Source: Hyaloperonospora brassicae (Eukaryota > Oomycota > Peronosporomycetes > Peronosporales > Peronosporaceae). From it: a stretch of DNA of 64,000 nucleotides. Shown piece after piece: positions 21,930 to 31,630 of this stretch. The notes beneath the pieces were generated by a model, which ran no database searches, was not told the DNA's origin, and worked only from the letters and a program-made list of their open reading frames with translations. The stretch is from positions 62,001-126,000 of the forward strand of contig CANTFL010001486.1 in assembly GCA_947650285.1 (NCBI GenBank). Reading direction: 5' to 3'. The stretch's first letter is position 1. Every line of letters begins with the position of its first letter. The position numbers and the translations under genes were made by a program.

Positions 21930-22391
21930 TTGCGTCCGCGCTTCATTGGGCCGTTCACGGTCATCGCTAAGAAGGGATTTGCATACACGCTCAACCTTCC
22001 GCGCAAACTGCGCACGCACCCAGTGTTCTACGTTGGCTTGCTTAAGCCGTATCGGGACCCGTCCCATGTGAACTCGGAGGCGCTTGCGCCTGGAAATAAG
22101 GCCTTGACGTCGACTGTTGCATCCGAACCAGGAGGTCAAGCTGACCATCCACACGGGATAAGGCCAACTCCAACGCCTGAAGACGGGCTTGCATCGCGCC
22201 TAGTTCATTCTGGGTCTTACCCAATGTCTCTCGGAGACCACTTGGCTCACGGAGCACCTTCTCATGCTTCTCCTTCGGTACCCCGACCGCCACCGACGCT
22301 GCTCGATGAGCAAGGGAACCACCAGTTCCATGTGGAGCAACTCCTTCAGCGACGTCGTCGTCGTGGCCAATACCAGTATCCTGTAAAGTAG
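21930..22391 (+). pseudogene. Chromo-Gypsy B: integrase tail and chromodomain
   Basis: The frame has RPRFIGPFTVIAKKG, HPVFYVGLLKPYRDP and the chromodomain start PTLLDEQGN. A TAG replaces the tryptophan codon of KWRGY; the reading then continues in frame as RGYPESENSWEYE. Chromodomains tether chromovirus integrases to modified histones (family knowledge). Confidence 0.87.
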
Positions 22392-23295
22392 CGAGGGTAC
22401 CCGGAGTCGGAGAACTCGTGGGAGTATGAGATACCCCTTCGGCAGGATTGCCCTTACGCCGTGGATGTTTTTGAACATCGTGGCCAGGGTCGCCTTGCGA
22501 GAGAGAACGCTTCTCACCAATAGTGGTGGGATGTGGCGTGTTGCTCCGCACCTAAGGTTCGTGACCCGTGGCTTCCATTGTAGCCGGAGCATCGCGTGTG
22601 CGATTTGGCAACTGGCCTCTGGCCTTAAGCTTGGCGTAATCATACCGAAGCTTTCGTTCTGGACGAACATCTGCCACATCGGCACTTGCTCTGAGAGCTA
22701 ACACGCTGCTGAGGTGTCGCTTCCAATGCACCCAGCAAAAAAAGCGTAGTCTTATTCCTCCTGAGATTGCCTGAGAATAGGAGGATGGGTAAACCCTTCA
22801 TCGGTGGAACCGGTGCACCCAGTGCTTGCGCGTCAAGTCGCAACTTGTATTGACTTTGAGTCGTCAAGTGACGTTGCAGGTACCTCTCGCGAAGTACCTG
22901 TCAACTCGCCACCTCATCAGGAGATGTTGGCCCAGCGCCAATAGCCCATGTTTCCAAACAACGACCTGTTGTTTGGAGTATACGCTCTTCCACATCGAGT
23001 GGGGTGAACAGATATCCAGGACGACCTTCAAGGGTTGCAGCAAGCTGCATACGGCGCTGAGCGCTCTCCTCTCGTTGGATAGCCAACTGTTGTTGCACAT
23101 CGAGCGGATTGGTGATAATGTCATTGCCCACGATAAGTGTTTGATGCGGCGCCGATGGCACGTTGGCTTCGCCACGCTCAAGAGTGAGGGGGGGAGATCC
23201 CCCCCCTCGGCAAATCGGTATCGCTGCCATAGTCCACCTCTTCGTCATCGCCGAGGTAGGAAGAAAGTCGAGACTGCATGGGGTGGCGAAACCAT
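22042..23295 (-). pseudogene. Antisense ORF of chromo-Gypsy copy B, frameshifted
   Basis: It starts at ACCATGG (ATG at 23,295) and runs against pol to 22,042. Conserved blocks are IITNPLDVQQQLAIQREE, ETWAIGAGPTSPDE, PPMKGLPILLFSGN and a C-terminal coiled-coil-like segment (PKEKHEKVL ... MQARLQALELALSRVDGQ). A 29-bp palindromic insertion (23,180-23,208) and frameshifts break it. It occupies about 0.9 kb that carries no sense coding, plus the antisense of the chromodomain region. Confidence 0.6.
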
Positions 23296-23391
23296 GGTGC
23301 TTCGTGTTTTGAAAACCGTGCAGGTTGAAGCGCACACACGCCGTCCTCTTCGACGAAAGAATTCGATTGACGTTTGGTGGAAACGTCAGTC

Positions 23392-23404
23392 TGGTGGGGG
23401 AAGG
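23392..23404 (+). other. Polypurine tract of Gypsy B
   Basis: TGGTGGGGGAAGG immediately precedes the 3' LTR; the same tract is found in copies A and C (TGGTGGGGGAGGG at 58,305). Confidence 0.75.
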
Positions 23405-23922
23405 TGTAACGGGGTTACACGTCGGCTGGTAGTCGACGATAGGTGTGGTGCACACAAGAGAGGGGGTTACCCTATAAAGTAATTTTAGAACACAGTGAGT
23501 GTATCAATTGTTGAAGACTGATGTCTGTCATCAATTGATTGCGAGATCTTTTAAGAGGTTATTTAGGGCAGGTTAAATACGTTGTTCTAAGGTGTTCTTT
23601 TAGGTTAATCAAAGAAATAAAATTCAGTTCCCCTTTTGATCAGTAAGAGACACGTGCCTTACGAGGCGTCTTTGATCGATAGGAGCTAGCAATACCTGTG
23701 AAGGTAGCTACTCCTGAGCACTCTGTGCTGTGATTCTTTTGAATCGTTTGGTCCCTTAGGAACGGGGACCGTAAGCTCTCTGAGCTTGGTGACTCTCTGA
23801 GTCGGGTTCGTAGAACCAAAGTTGCTCGTAAGAGCGTTAAGTCTTCCTCTGACTTAAGGAGCTGTGTAGCTCCGCTACATTAAGTCTTCCTCTGACTTAA
23901 GGAGCTGTGTAGCTCCGCTACA
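23405..23922 (+). repeat. Chromo-Gypsy B 3' LTR with 43-bp terminal duplication
   Basis: 23,405-23,879 aligns with the 5' LTR over all 475 bases with three mismatches. The last 43 bases, ending TAGCTCCGCTACA, are then repeated at 23,880-23,922, and the TAAGG target duplication follows the second copy. Confidence 0.93.
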
Positions 23923-24510
23923 TAAGGTAAGTCCCTGCGTGGTCTAGATTATGCCTGCCGTCGAATCTCGAGAGGTATAGCTTGTGGATGTATCGACTGG
24001 TAGCGCCAAGAGTCAAGGAAGGCCCGGGTTGGGCAGCGCTCGCTACTAGCGAAAGATGGACTCTCGTCGTCGACGAGCCGGTAAATATCCGTGACAGGGA
24101 CCGTTGTGAGGATCGTCAACGACGAGCCAGAGAGCCTTAGGAGAAGGCCCCGTCTCTAAAGACTTGATTGAGTGACAAGCCGGTGGGCCTCAGCCGAGGG
24201 CACCGTAATTCTTCAAGACGGACGTAAACCGCGTTCGGTGGCCTGTAAAAGCGCGTGAGCGTCGGCTTCCACCCATTGGTGCGAAGTCACAGGGAGTGAA
24301 AGGGTTAGAAGCTGCTGAGCTCAGGCAGACTTCCGGAGGAATTGATTGTAAGAATTCAGTAGGGCGAGAGCCGCAACTGAACCCCGAAGGGGCGAACTGC
24401 GCGGGGGGCTTACCCTCACGTACCATCCCGTGCGCCGACTAAGCTCGGCGACTGTTGTGTTTGTGCGTTGAGGCTGTTGTATGACAGATTTGACTAACCA
24501 CTATACCACA
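23923..24510 (+). repeat. Solo LTR of element X, right part
   Basis: TAAGG at 23,923-23,927 is the duplicated target. The rest matches the second half of the LTRs ending at 38,328 and 53,832 (shared CTAGATTATGCCTGCCGT, GGGCCTCAGCCGAGGGCA, TGGCCTGTAAA-like segments) and ends CTATACCACA. No primer-binding site follows, which supports a solo LTR. Confidence 0.78.
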
Positions 24511-26942
24511 TGTCTTTATGTAAAATTTAAACGTCCAGGATATGCAAAAATCCATGTGACCACCTGCAGTATTACCACAACTTTTGCATCAGCTCTACAT
24601 AATCTTGCCTCGATTCATGTTGCGTGGTTTACGTCATTTCATTCTGCTGCGGTTCGCACCTTATTCATCCTATAGAATATTGTGTACAAGCTAATTACAC
24701 ACGGCGCTGTCTCATCTTATTCAATCAGCACAATTTGGCCGAGAAGACCACTACAAAAAATTCGAAGGTCAGACGATAAAAGCTGGATGAAAAAGTTAGA
24801 AGGAATGTGGCCTTACACTAGAACGATGTACAATACTCAGGCCACGTTTGAGGCGTTATCGCACCTTATACTTTGTGCAACACGACTATTGGCAGTTAAG
24901 GTGCATAGGTTTTAAGCTGATAATGTACGGAAGGGCCTAAAGCAGATTTACGCGGATGAATGTGACCGATCGCAGGTATGTGTATTCGGTTATCTCGTAT
25001 ACATCAGGAGTGCGCTTTAATATTAAGATTATTCAGTACATTTGTACATTTCAGTATCATACAATACTTTTCGTTATTCTCGGTGACATGACGCAGTTAT
25101 AATTAACAAATCGATCATTACCCTTTCTTGATTTTGATGTCATCTGGTGCATTTTTCATTTTCCCGTGTAAGATCCTATCGTTTTAATGATCACCTCAGT
25201 CAGTTGCACGAATGCATCTGTTATACCATTGACTTTTTCATGCTAATCAAGGAACTGCGGTTATGATAGTAATCTTGGGTCCATAAATGGTCCGCACCCC
25301 TCGAGCAATAGGCTGAAGAAGATCGCTTGACGTCCACGGCGAACTGACAGTCCTGAAATTAGAGTGTCTAAAACTCACACAAAAACACTGTCGTCAAATC
25401 GCGCTCGAGAGCGTTCGCTCGTGTGGTGCACACTGCTCTCCAGTCAGGAACAGCTACGAAGAGCTCCTCGACCACGTGCGCACGTCCTCTACCGCGTCGA
25501 CATGTGAGCGCATCTGGTCATCCCCACACTGTCCTCCCACTCGATATGCCGTCTCCCACGCCACCTCCAATCGACGTCGGATCTCTGTCCTGCGTCGCGC
25601 TGCCGCGTCTCCTGCCGCTCTTTCTCGGCGTGTCGTGCGGCGCTGCCATCGCGCTGGCCGTCGCTCTCACCGGTGTCCGCTCGTCTACACTCGTGCAATG
25701 GCTGCTGCGAGTTCCCGGCGATCTGCTGCTTCAGGCGCTGGTAGCAGTCACGTTGCCGCTCGTGGCTCTGCACGCGACGCGCACGGGATCGCAGCTCCAG
25801 ACGCGGCAGCTGCCGATTCCATGGCCGCAACTTGCACTGGCGACGCTCGCAGCGTCAATGATGGCCGCGCTGGTGGCCAGTACTGTAGGCGCTCTCGTGG
25901 CTGCAGCGCTGCATGGCGTTCTTCCGCGAAGCGTGGCCCTGGCGCAGGTGTGGGGACTGCCACTGCCCAGTGCTGCAGTGGCGTTCAGGTGTCCCGGAGA
26001 TGTGTCCAGTGGATCAGTGACATTGCAGAGCAACGGATCGCTCGTGTGCTCTGCCAACGCCACGGCTTTCATGCTCGACGACGTGGCACATACGTTTGTG
26101 GCTGGCGCAATGATGCAGAAGGCGTGGAGTGTGTCGGAGCAGGTGGTCACGATGGTGGAAAGCGCTTTTCCAGAGAGTGTAGCAGGCGCTTTCGTCGACG
26201 GAGATGTGCTGAGTATCATGGTGGGAAGTCTCGCGCTTGGTGCAGCGTTGGCTTGTTGTTCAATTTGGTCGGAGAAACGACACGCAAGTGATCAGAACGA
26301 TGGATGTCTTCGCGTGGATGAAGAGTTTGAGCTGAAGGAAGAATTGATGATGTTGCAGCTCGTGAAACAAGCCGAAGCAGCAGGATGTCGCGTGCTAAGT
26401 TGGCTACTGACGCATCTTTCTATCAGCGTGGTTTTCATGGTCAGCAGTGTGCTGCTCCGACCGTCAGTGTCTGTGCCTATAGTATACAGCGAAGAAGGTT
26501 TTACTGCTTTGGCGCTCGTGACGGTGCTGCTTCTTGCTTTGATGTTGGATGTGGTCGTCATGATATCCTTGGCTACACTGTTCACTCTGTCCAACCCGTT
26601 CGCATTCCTCGAGCACCTTTTGCCCGCACAACTGCTAGCTTTGAGCTCTGGGTCATCTGTCGTCGCGCTGCCGACGACTGTTTCGGCTGTTGTAGCCAGC
26701 AAGCGTGTTTCACCTCCAGTGGCGTTCATTGTGTGCTGTACGAGCACAGTGCTCGGTCAGACTGGCACTGCTCTCTACCTATCTCTTAGCACGCTTTTTG
26801 TGCTGTCGGCTTCTGCTCCGGGCATGAGCGAGGACGAACAGAGTGCGTTACGGTCGACAAGCACAATCTGCGTGATGGTTTTGGTGAATGTGATTGGCGC
26901 GAGCGTGACTTCGCCGCTACCGGGTAACGACAAGACGGCGGC
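24511..26942 (+). repeat. Inverted segmental duplication, left arm part 2
   Basis: It matches the reverse complement of 58,797-61,200 and includes the promoter side and first ~465 codons of the symporter-like gene. The non-coding part (24,511-25,545) is visibly more diverged than the coding part. Confidence 0.88.
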
Positions 26943-27228
26943 GCTCGCAACAGCTTTTGGCGTTGTGTTTGGGGTCCCGACCGGATCAAGAGCTGTTTTG
27001 CTGTCGTACTTGGCTGCGATGGAATGGATTATCTCTCCCTTCGTAGCATGTGTGAATGTCACGAACAACGCACTGATTGCGCTGATGATTGCCCATTCTT
27101 TAGAAGCCCGATCGGGGGCAACTACAGAAGCGAGTAATGATGATACCAACAGTGCTGCCATGCACCAGTGGCTACCACTAGACCACCGCCAGCAAGGAGT
27201 GGTTGAAACGAGGCGAAGTGAGAACTGA
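25546..27228 (+). CDS. Dicarboxylate/amino-acid:cation symporter-like membrane protein (SLC1/DAACS-like)
   Basis: A 560-residue, very hydrophobic protein with about eight to ten membrane segments. A serine-rich loop SSGSSVVALPTTVSAVV and the following TVLGQTGTALYLSLST correspond in order to the re-entrant serine loop and the NMDGTA region of the family; the latter reads LGQTGTA, so the usual Asn and Asp are absent and substrate or ion coupling may differ. VTNNALIALMIAH near the C terminus fits the last transmembrane segment. A frame extends upstream to a GTG at 25,423, but this is a eukaryote, so I take the ATG at 25,546, which is also conserved in the second copy. The second copy (58,797-60,193) is truncated, making this the only complete one in the window. 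Confidence 0.72.
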   Translation: MPSPTPPPIDVGSLSCVALPRLLPLFLGVSCGAAIALAVALTGVRSSTLVQWLLRVPGDLLLQALVAVTLPLVALHATRTGSQLQTRQLPIPWPQLALATLAASMMAALVASTVGALVAAALHGVLPRSVALAQVWGLPLPSAAVAFRCPGDVSSGSVTLQSNGSLVCSANATAFMLDDVAHTFVAGAMMQKAWSVSEQVVTMVESAFPESVAGAFVDGDVLSIMVGSLALGAALACCSIWSEKRHASDQNDGCLRVDEEFELKEELMMLQLVKQAEAAGCRVLSWLLTHLSISVVFMVSSVLLRPSVSVPIVYSEEGFTALALVTVLLLALMLDVVVMISLATLFTLSNPFAFLEHLLPAQLLALSSGSSVVALPTTVSAVVASKRVSPPVAFIVCCTSTVLGQTGTALYLSLSTLFVLSASAPGMSEDEQSALRSTSTICVMVLVNVIGASVTSPLPGNDKTAALATAFGVVFGVPTGSRAVLLSYLAAMEWIISPFVACVNVTNNALIALMIAHSLEARSGATTEASNDDTNSAAMHQWLPLDHRQQGVVETRRSEN

Positions 27229-29168
27229 ATATGCTGAACGAGCTGTTTGAGTCATGGCGTGTTTGTGTCGTGACATTGGGACGATAGTGTTGTGTGTGTG
27301 GATGGCGCAAACCAACATGTGATGGAGGTTTTGATGCAGAGACCTTGTTAGTACCGGCCGTCTTCATTCGGCCGATCGATGTCAGCTGAACGTCATTGCT
27401 ACGGACGCCAATTTGTGCGGTCGACCGCCCACATAATGTGCCTGCAATCTGTTGACCTTATGGTCGAAGCATGTTGACGTATGCTACGGCAGTGTCACAA
27501 CCGGCTGCAGCAACCAATATCAGCTGAGTGAATAAGCTGCAATCAAGAGATTGCATTAAATAGCCAGGTGAACGACCTTGCAAGTTTACTTTTTGATGAG
27601 ACCATCAATACCGCGTGGCTGTTGTTTAGTGACGACGACAAAGCTCTACCCGCTACAGATAAGTGTCGATGGAGTGTCAGCAGGAGCTGCTTGGCAAGCG
27701 CCGAGCATCTCTGGCTGACGGTCGTTGCCACTTTGATCGGATTGTCGTCGGACGGATCCGAGCAGATGAAAAGCAGCAAGGCCGTGTGTGCGTGGAAAAA
27801 GAAGGGCCGTATGTACGGTCAATTGAGACGTGTTGAGGCCAAAGTGCTGCTGAAAGGTTGCGAAAGTGCTGCTAAAGTGCTGCTTATCTTCGCGAGTAAT
27901 TCGGGTCGGATTTGCAAGCCACGGGCCGGGTTTGTCAGATTGCCAAATTTAAACGGTTGTTGGCAATACACGCCTTGGTCTATGTGATAGGCCAGAGTGT
28001 CGGTGCTTGTGGTATGGACGGCGCGTGACAGCAGTGTCGTTTGATACAATGTAGACCTTTGGTCAGTCGAGATGGTTTGGTCAGCAGCCTTGGCGGTACA
28101 TCCTAGTTCATTGTACGTTGTCCTTGCGATCAGTTTGTGTGTGGACGCTCGAGTGCTGCTCCGCCATCATGGACGGTCAGCTGCAATTTTTTCTTGGATA
28201 CTGTAGTGACCCGCAACTTCGCTTTTTCAGTCTAGCCGTACTCTCAACGCTCGTTTGGCTTCCACTTCGATGATTGATTTAACGATACTGCAAGTGTCTT
28301 TGCATCGGCACTGATCTGGTATCACTTCGTTCGGTGTGGTGTCGAGAGTGACTGTCTTGACAGTATACGACCTCGCAAGTGGGGAGGTGAAATGCAAAGT
28401 TGGGCCCATCCGGCGAGTGCAGTCGTGCTGGAGTGTGGGTTTGTCTCGCTTGGTGCCCTGCACATGACTTGGACCGCTGTTGACACGACTCATTGCTCCA
28501 TGACTGCATCATGTGTAGCAGAGTTTGGGAGGGGGCGATAAGCATCTCGCCGTACGTCCACATACCGTTGTCGTCCTGTCGTGTCATCCCCTGCTTTTCT
28601 GGACTCTGTGTTCGTATGCGTCTGTGCGGCGTGACCTTTAAGTTCACGTGGCGACTGTGTTTGACATGGCATCTACCGGAGGCGTATTGACATGTGTCGT
28701 ACATGATGACCCAATTGGCCGTTTGTCCGATCATTAACGACTTTGCAGTGATTTGTTGCAGCGTCAAGTCTCGGACGCGCATGAACAGAGCCAAGAAACA
28801 CTGCTGTCTCGTCGGCCTTGCCGCTCATGCAATTGCAACAGTGGTTGACACACCTCATGAGTTTGTGGCTCGACACTTGGGTTCACACCTGCCACTTGGC
28901 GCACACTTTGGATCGGCTGAGTGAGTTATTAGATCTGTATGCATGTGGCACCCACTAGAGGTAGGAGGAAGATGTACACCAATTCAGCAACAAGAGTTGT
29001 TGGGGGTGCCTCTGACCCGATCGATTTGGTGCCAAGCACCTCGACGAGACGACTGCGATAGATGAACGGGATTAAGCGCAATGTCAATAGCAGCCAGGCG
29101 GGACACGAGTTGAATCGCGTACTTGCCATTTTTTCCTTCACGAGATCGACGTTCGTCTCTTGCGCGTT
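27229..29168. other. Intergenic region without recognised genes
   Basis: The longest frames are 27,568-27,987 (plus, GTG start, 139 codons) and 28,794-28,279 (minus, 171 codons). Neither shows a domain, signal peptide or convincing composition. A short internal repetition of AAAGTGCTGCT occurs at 27,840-27,890. Nothing else is supported. Confidence 0.4.
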
Positions 29169-30167
29169 TCATAGCTGTTTCTGCAGTTCTACAGATCGAA
29201 GTCGTCGCAGCTGGTTAGCGATCGCTACAAAATAGATTACCAGTGCCGCGATCACTGAGAACGCGACGAGAGGTTGCGTAAGAATCACATCGTCTGTCGT
29301 GGACATCGTCAAGGCAAACGTGTTGTTGATCACATGCAACACGAAGCAAACGACGACGGAGCCAGAGACTGCAAGTTCGAGCGCCAGAAAGAGCCCTACG
29401 AGAGATGCCCAAAGCACCTGAAACGCCACGTAAGATGCCGAGTATTGTGCTCCGACGTGTCTCGCATTGGCTAGATGGACGGCAGCAAACAAAGCAGCAG
29501 AGATCACAGCACTCCACTTGGCACTTTGCAGCCGATTTATGGTCACCAGCACCACCGCTCCTCGAAAAAAGAGCTCCTCCTTCATCGGTGCAAGCAGCAG
29601 CTTCTGTATGATCGCTGTCGCGGCAAACGATCCGTCTGGTCGATACAGTGCTGTTGTGACATTGGTCCACGACACTAAGGCCGGTGACGTCGTCTGTTGC
29701 TGCAGCAGCACGAGCACCACTGTAGTCACAAAGTGCAGGGTCAGTGATACACAACAGGTCCTGTAGCCGCCCCATCCGAACCCCGTGAGTCTTCGCGCAA
29801 GGTCGCGCTTGGACCGTCGAACGAAACAGCTCATGAAAGCCCCAAGACCCCAGGCATACGCTACAGTCTCGCAGATTTGCTGGATGAAAGTGTTCTCTAA
29901 CAATACATCCTTTGTAGTTGCAGCGAGTGACACGTGTAAGAGGCTGCGCACTACCACTCCGATCACGGAGCTGGTAAGTAGCAGCATAAAGGCGCCACCG
30001 GTGACTACTGTCAGCTCCGATACCAGGACAATGCATCGGATCACGACTGGAAGATCAGTCGGTGTCAAAGTCTGCTTGGGGACAACTCCATCCGAGTCGA
30101 GTGCCTGAAGCGTCAAGACGCCGTTGGTTTTCGCATAGAGCCATCTCCAGTCAACTACTGCGTTCAT
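29169..30167 (-). CDS. CPBP-family (CAAX/Abi-type) intramembrane metalloprotease
   Basis: 332 residues from an ATG, single exon, with about eight hydrophobic segments. The family motifs are in order: KEELFFRG (the EExxxR glutamate pair and arginine), FAAVHLAN (metal-binding histidine) and LHVINN (second histidine-containing motif). These fit the Rce1/CPBP fold, whose members cleave prenylated proteins or other substrates inside membranes, often in the ER; the substrate here is unknown. Spacing of the motifs and overall length are normal, and the reading frame is intact, so it may be functional. The upstream flank on this strand (30,168-30,230) is short and no promoter element was identified. 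Confidence 0.85.
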   Translation of the reverse strand: MNAVVDWRWLYAKTNGVLTLQALDSDGVVPKQTLTPTDLPVVIRCIVLVSELTVVTGGAFMLLLTSSVIGVVVRSLLHVSLAATTKDVLLENTFIQQICETVAYAWGLGAFMSCFVRRSKRDLARRLTGFGWGGYRTCCVSLTLHFVTTVVLVLLQQQTTSPALVSWTNVTTALYRPDGSFAATAIIQKLLLAPMKEELFFRGAVVLVTINRLQSAKWSAVISAALFAAVHLANARHVGAQYSASYVAFQVLWASLVGLFLALELAVSGSVVVCFVLHVINNTFALTMSTTDDVILTQPLVAFSVIAALVIYFVAIANQLRRLRSVELQKQL

Positions 30168-31315
30168 TTTCCTTCACTCACCAATTGACTTTTTCTCTGC
30201 AAGTTCGTTCGAACTGCGGAGCCGCGGATGGAGTATAAACGGTCGGAGCAAAAAGCCTGTCTTGCTCAGTATGTCGTCCCGACAGCTTATGTAACTGGGT
30301 TCTGCCCATATGGTAGTGTTCTAGCTGTACCAGCAGCGTATCCAGCTACCATCGTCATTGCGTCATTAATGTGCCACAAGCGCTCGCATCCCATTTGATG
30401 ACCGTGCCTGAAACAGCTAGGGACTGACTGCGTACCACGACCAGCGGATTGAGTTCCTGCCTTGCAGAGCCTCTTGGCTTTGTCTGACTTTGCTGTACCG
30501 GACGAGACTTACTGAACTTGAGACGTAGTACTGCTCCTCGCCCCGGTCGAGTCTCCTGGTGGCAGCGATCCAACAAACAGCGTACTAGACTCTGCGTTAA
30601 CAATGAGCACTGCATTACTTTTGCTTTACTTGTTAACACAAGTGTAACGGGGATGCCGCTGAGTATTGCAACAAGGTGGTTGGTTGTCTGTAAGTTGAAT
30701 AAATAGATAACGCGTAGACAAATGAGTGCGAATACAGGGCAAGTGCCGACGTGGTCAGCTACTGCGCTGTATCTTGATCTGACTAGCGGCACTGCGCTGC
30801 CAACACGTCCGTCGTGTAGCTGTCGCACGCTGCAATGACTGCAAAATACATGTCGCCGCAGGAGCTCAATGACTCCGATGAAACAGATTCAGGGATACCG
30901 CAATGTGCTGCCAAATCCTGCGGGCACCCTACTCCTGACGTTTGCTATGTGTACACGCGCACCAGCTGAAACCGTCTCGCGCTCTGGACCATTCACGCTT
31001 CCTTATGGCTCTCGTCAAGCCTTGGCATTCACTTTCGCCCACTTCATTCCCCTCTCTTTCCACGGTGTAATGAGAAACGGTGGACTCCTTTTGCTTCGTT
31101 CTGTCCCGCTGTACCAAGACTTCTTTCGGTAGACAGCGACGAAGACGTGATGGGCGAGAAATGGTGCTTTTTCGTGCGTACGGAGGGCTACCCCAATGTC
31201 TGTCTCATAATCTTCTCTTCTTCGTTTGCAAACGTCACGCGTCGCTTTTCTTCTTCCACGCTTTGTACAAGAAGCCCACGATCAAGATGTACGTTTCGCT
31301 TGCACAGCATCCGCA
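30168..31315. other. Intergenic region, nothing recognised
   Basis: It contains short frames on both strands (for example 30,869-31,132 plus and 30,828-30,355 minus) with no motif and no codon pattern that distinguishes them from chance. Confidence 0.35.
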
Positions 31316-31630
31316 ATGTTGCGTCTCATTCGTCCAGTTAACGCCGCGAAGTGAGTCATGCCCGGCCTCTAAGCGATCTTATTACAGGATCCAGTCCGCT
31401 CCTTCTTGACGATCGGAACCTACGCCAGCTCGGAGACCAAGGCTCCCGAGTTCGCCAGTATGCTCCCGAGCGAGTGGTTCGGACGGCGTCTGACCATCGC
31501 GGGCACGCACGAAGTTGTTGTCACTCTATCGAGCCGTCTCGCTGTGACACGGCGCTTTTTCCATTGTTTTGACGGTCGAGAGCTCCGCGCTGGATTCGCA
31601 CGTGCTTGTATCTCACGAATCTCCACTTCA
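31316..31630 (+). pseudogene. Possible spliced or frameshifted gene fragment with mitochondrial-type N terminus
   Basis: ATG at 31,316 gives MLRLIRPVNAAK, a basic amphipathic start like a mitochondrial presequence. A strong-looking donor GTGAGT (31,351) and acceptor TTACAG (31,387) follow, but joining them puts the coherent downstream frame (SFLTIGTYASSETKAPEF, then MLPSEWFGRRLTIAGTHE) one base out. A weaker donor GTTAAC at 31,337 would keep the frame. So this is either a gene with a non-standard donor, a pseudogene, or a sequence error. The family is not recognised; the 3' end is arbitrary. Confidence 0.3.

Larger units (their letters stand above)
16338..23922 (+). mobile_element. Ty3/Gypsy chromodomain element, copy B (full length, TSD TAAGG)
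   Basis: It is complete from LTR to LTR and flanked by TAAGG (16,333-16,337 and 23,923-23,927). The uninterrupted homologue of the target, ATTAAGGTAAGTCCCTGCG, is seen in the LTR at 53,300. Gene order is gag, protease, reverse transcriptase, RNase H, integrase, chromodomain on the plus strand, plus an antisense frame near the 3' end. The LTRs differ at 3 of 475 positions, but gag and pol have several stops and frameshifts, most of them shared with copy A. Confidence 0.95.

Noticed and set aside
22826..23482. 218-codon plus-strand frame at the end of Gypsy B
   Set aside because: It overlaps the antisense frame, runs into the LTR, is low in protein-like features and is matched by no in-frame conservation in copy C.
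25423..25545. Upstream extension of the symporter frame from GTG
   Set aside because: A GTG start is not expected in a eukaryotic nuclear gene; the ATG at 25,546 is conserved in both copies and precedes the first hydrophobic segment. Similarity upstream is explained by the duplication.
25476..26291. 271-codon alternate frame inside the symporter gene
   Set aside because: Arg/Ser/Cys-rich shadow of a GC-rich coding region; the transmembrane frame explains the sequence.
28279..28794. 171-codon minus frame as a gene
   Set aside because: No ATG-supported homology, no motif, and similar-length frames occur on the other strand of the same stretch.
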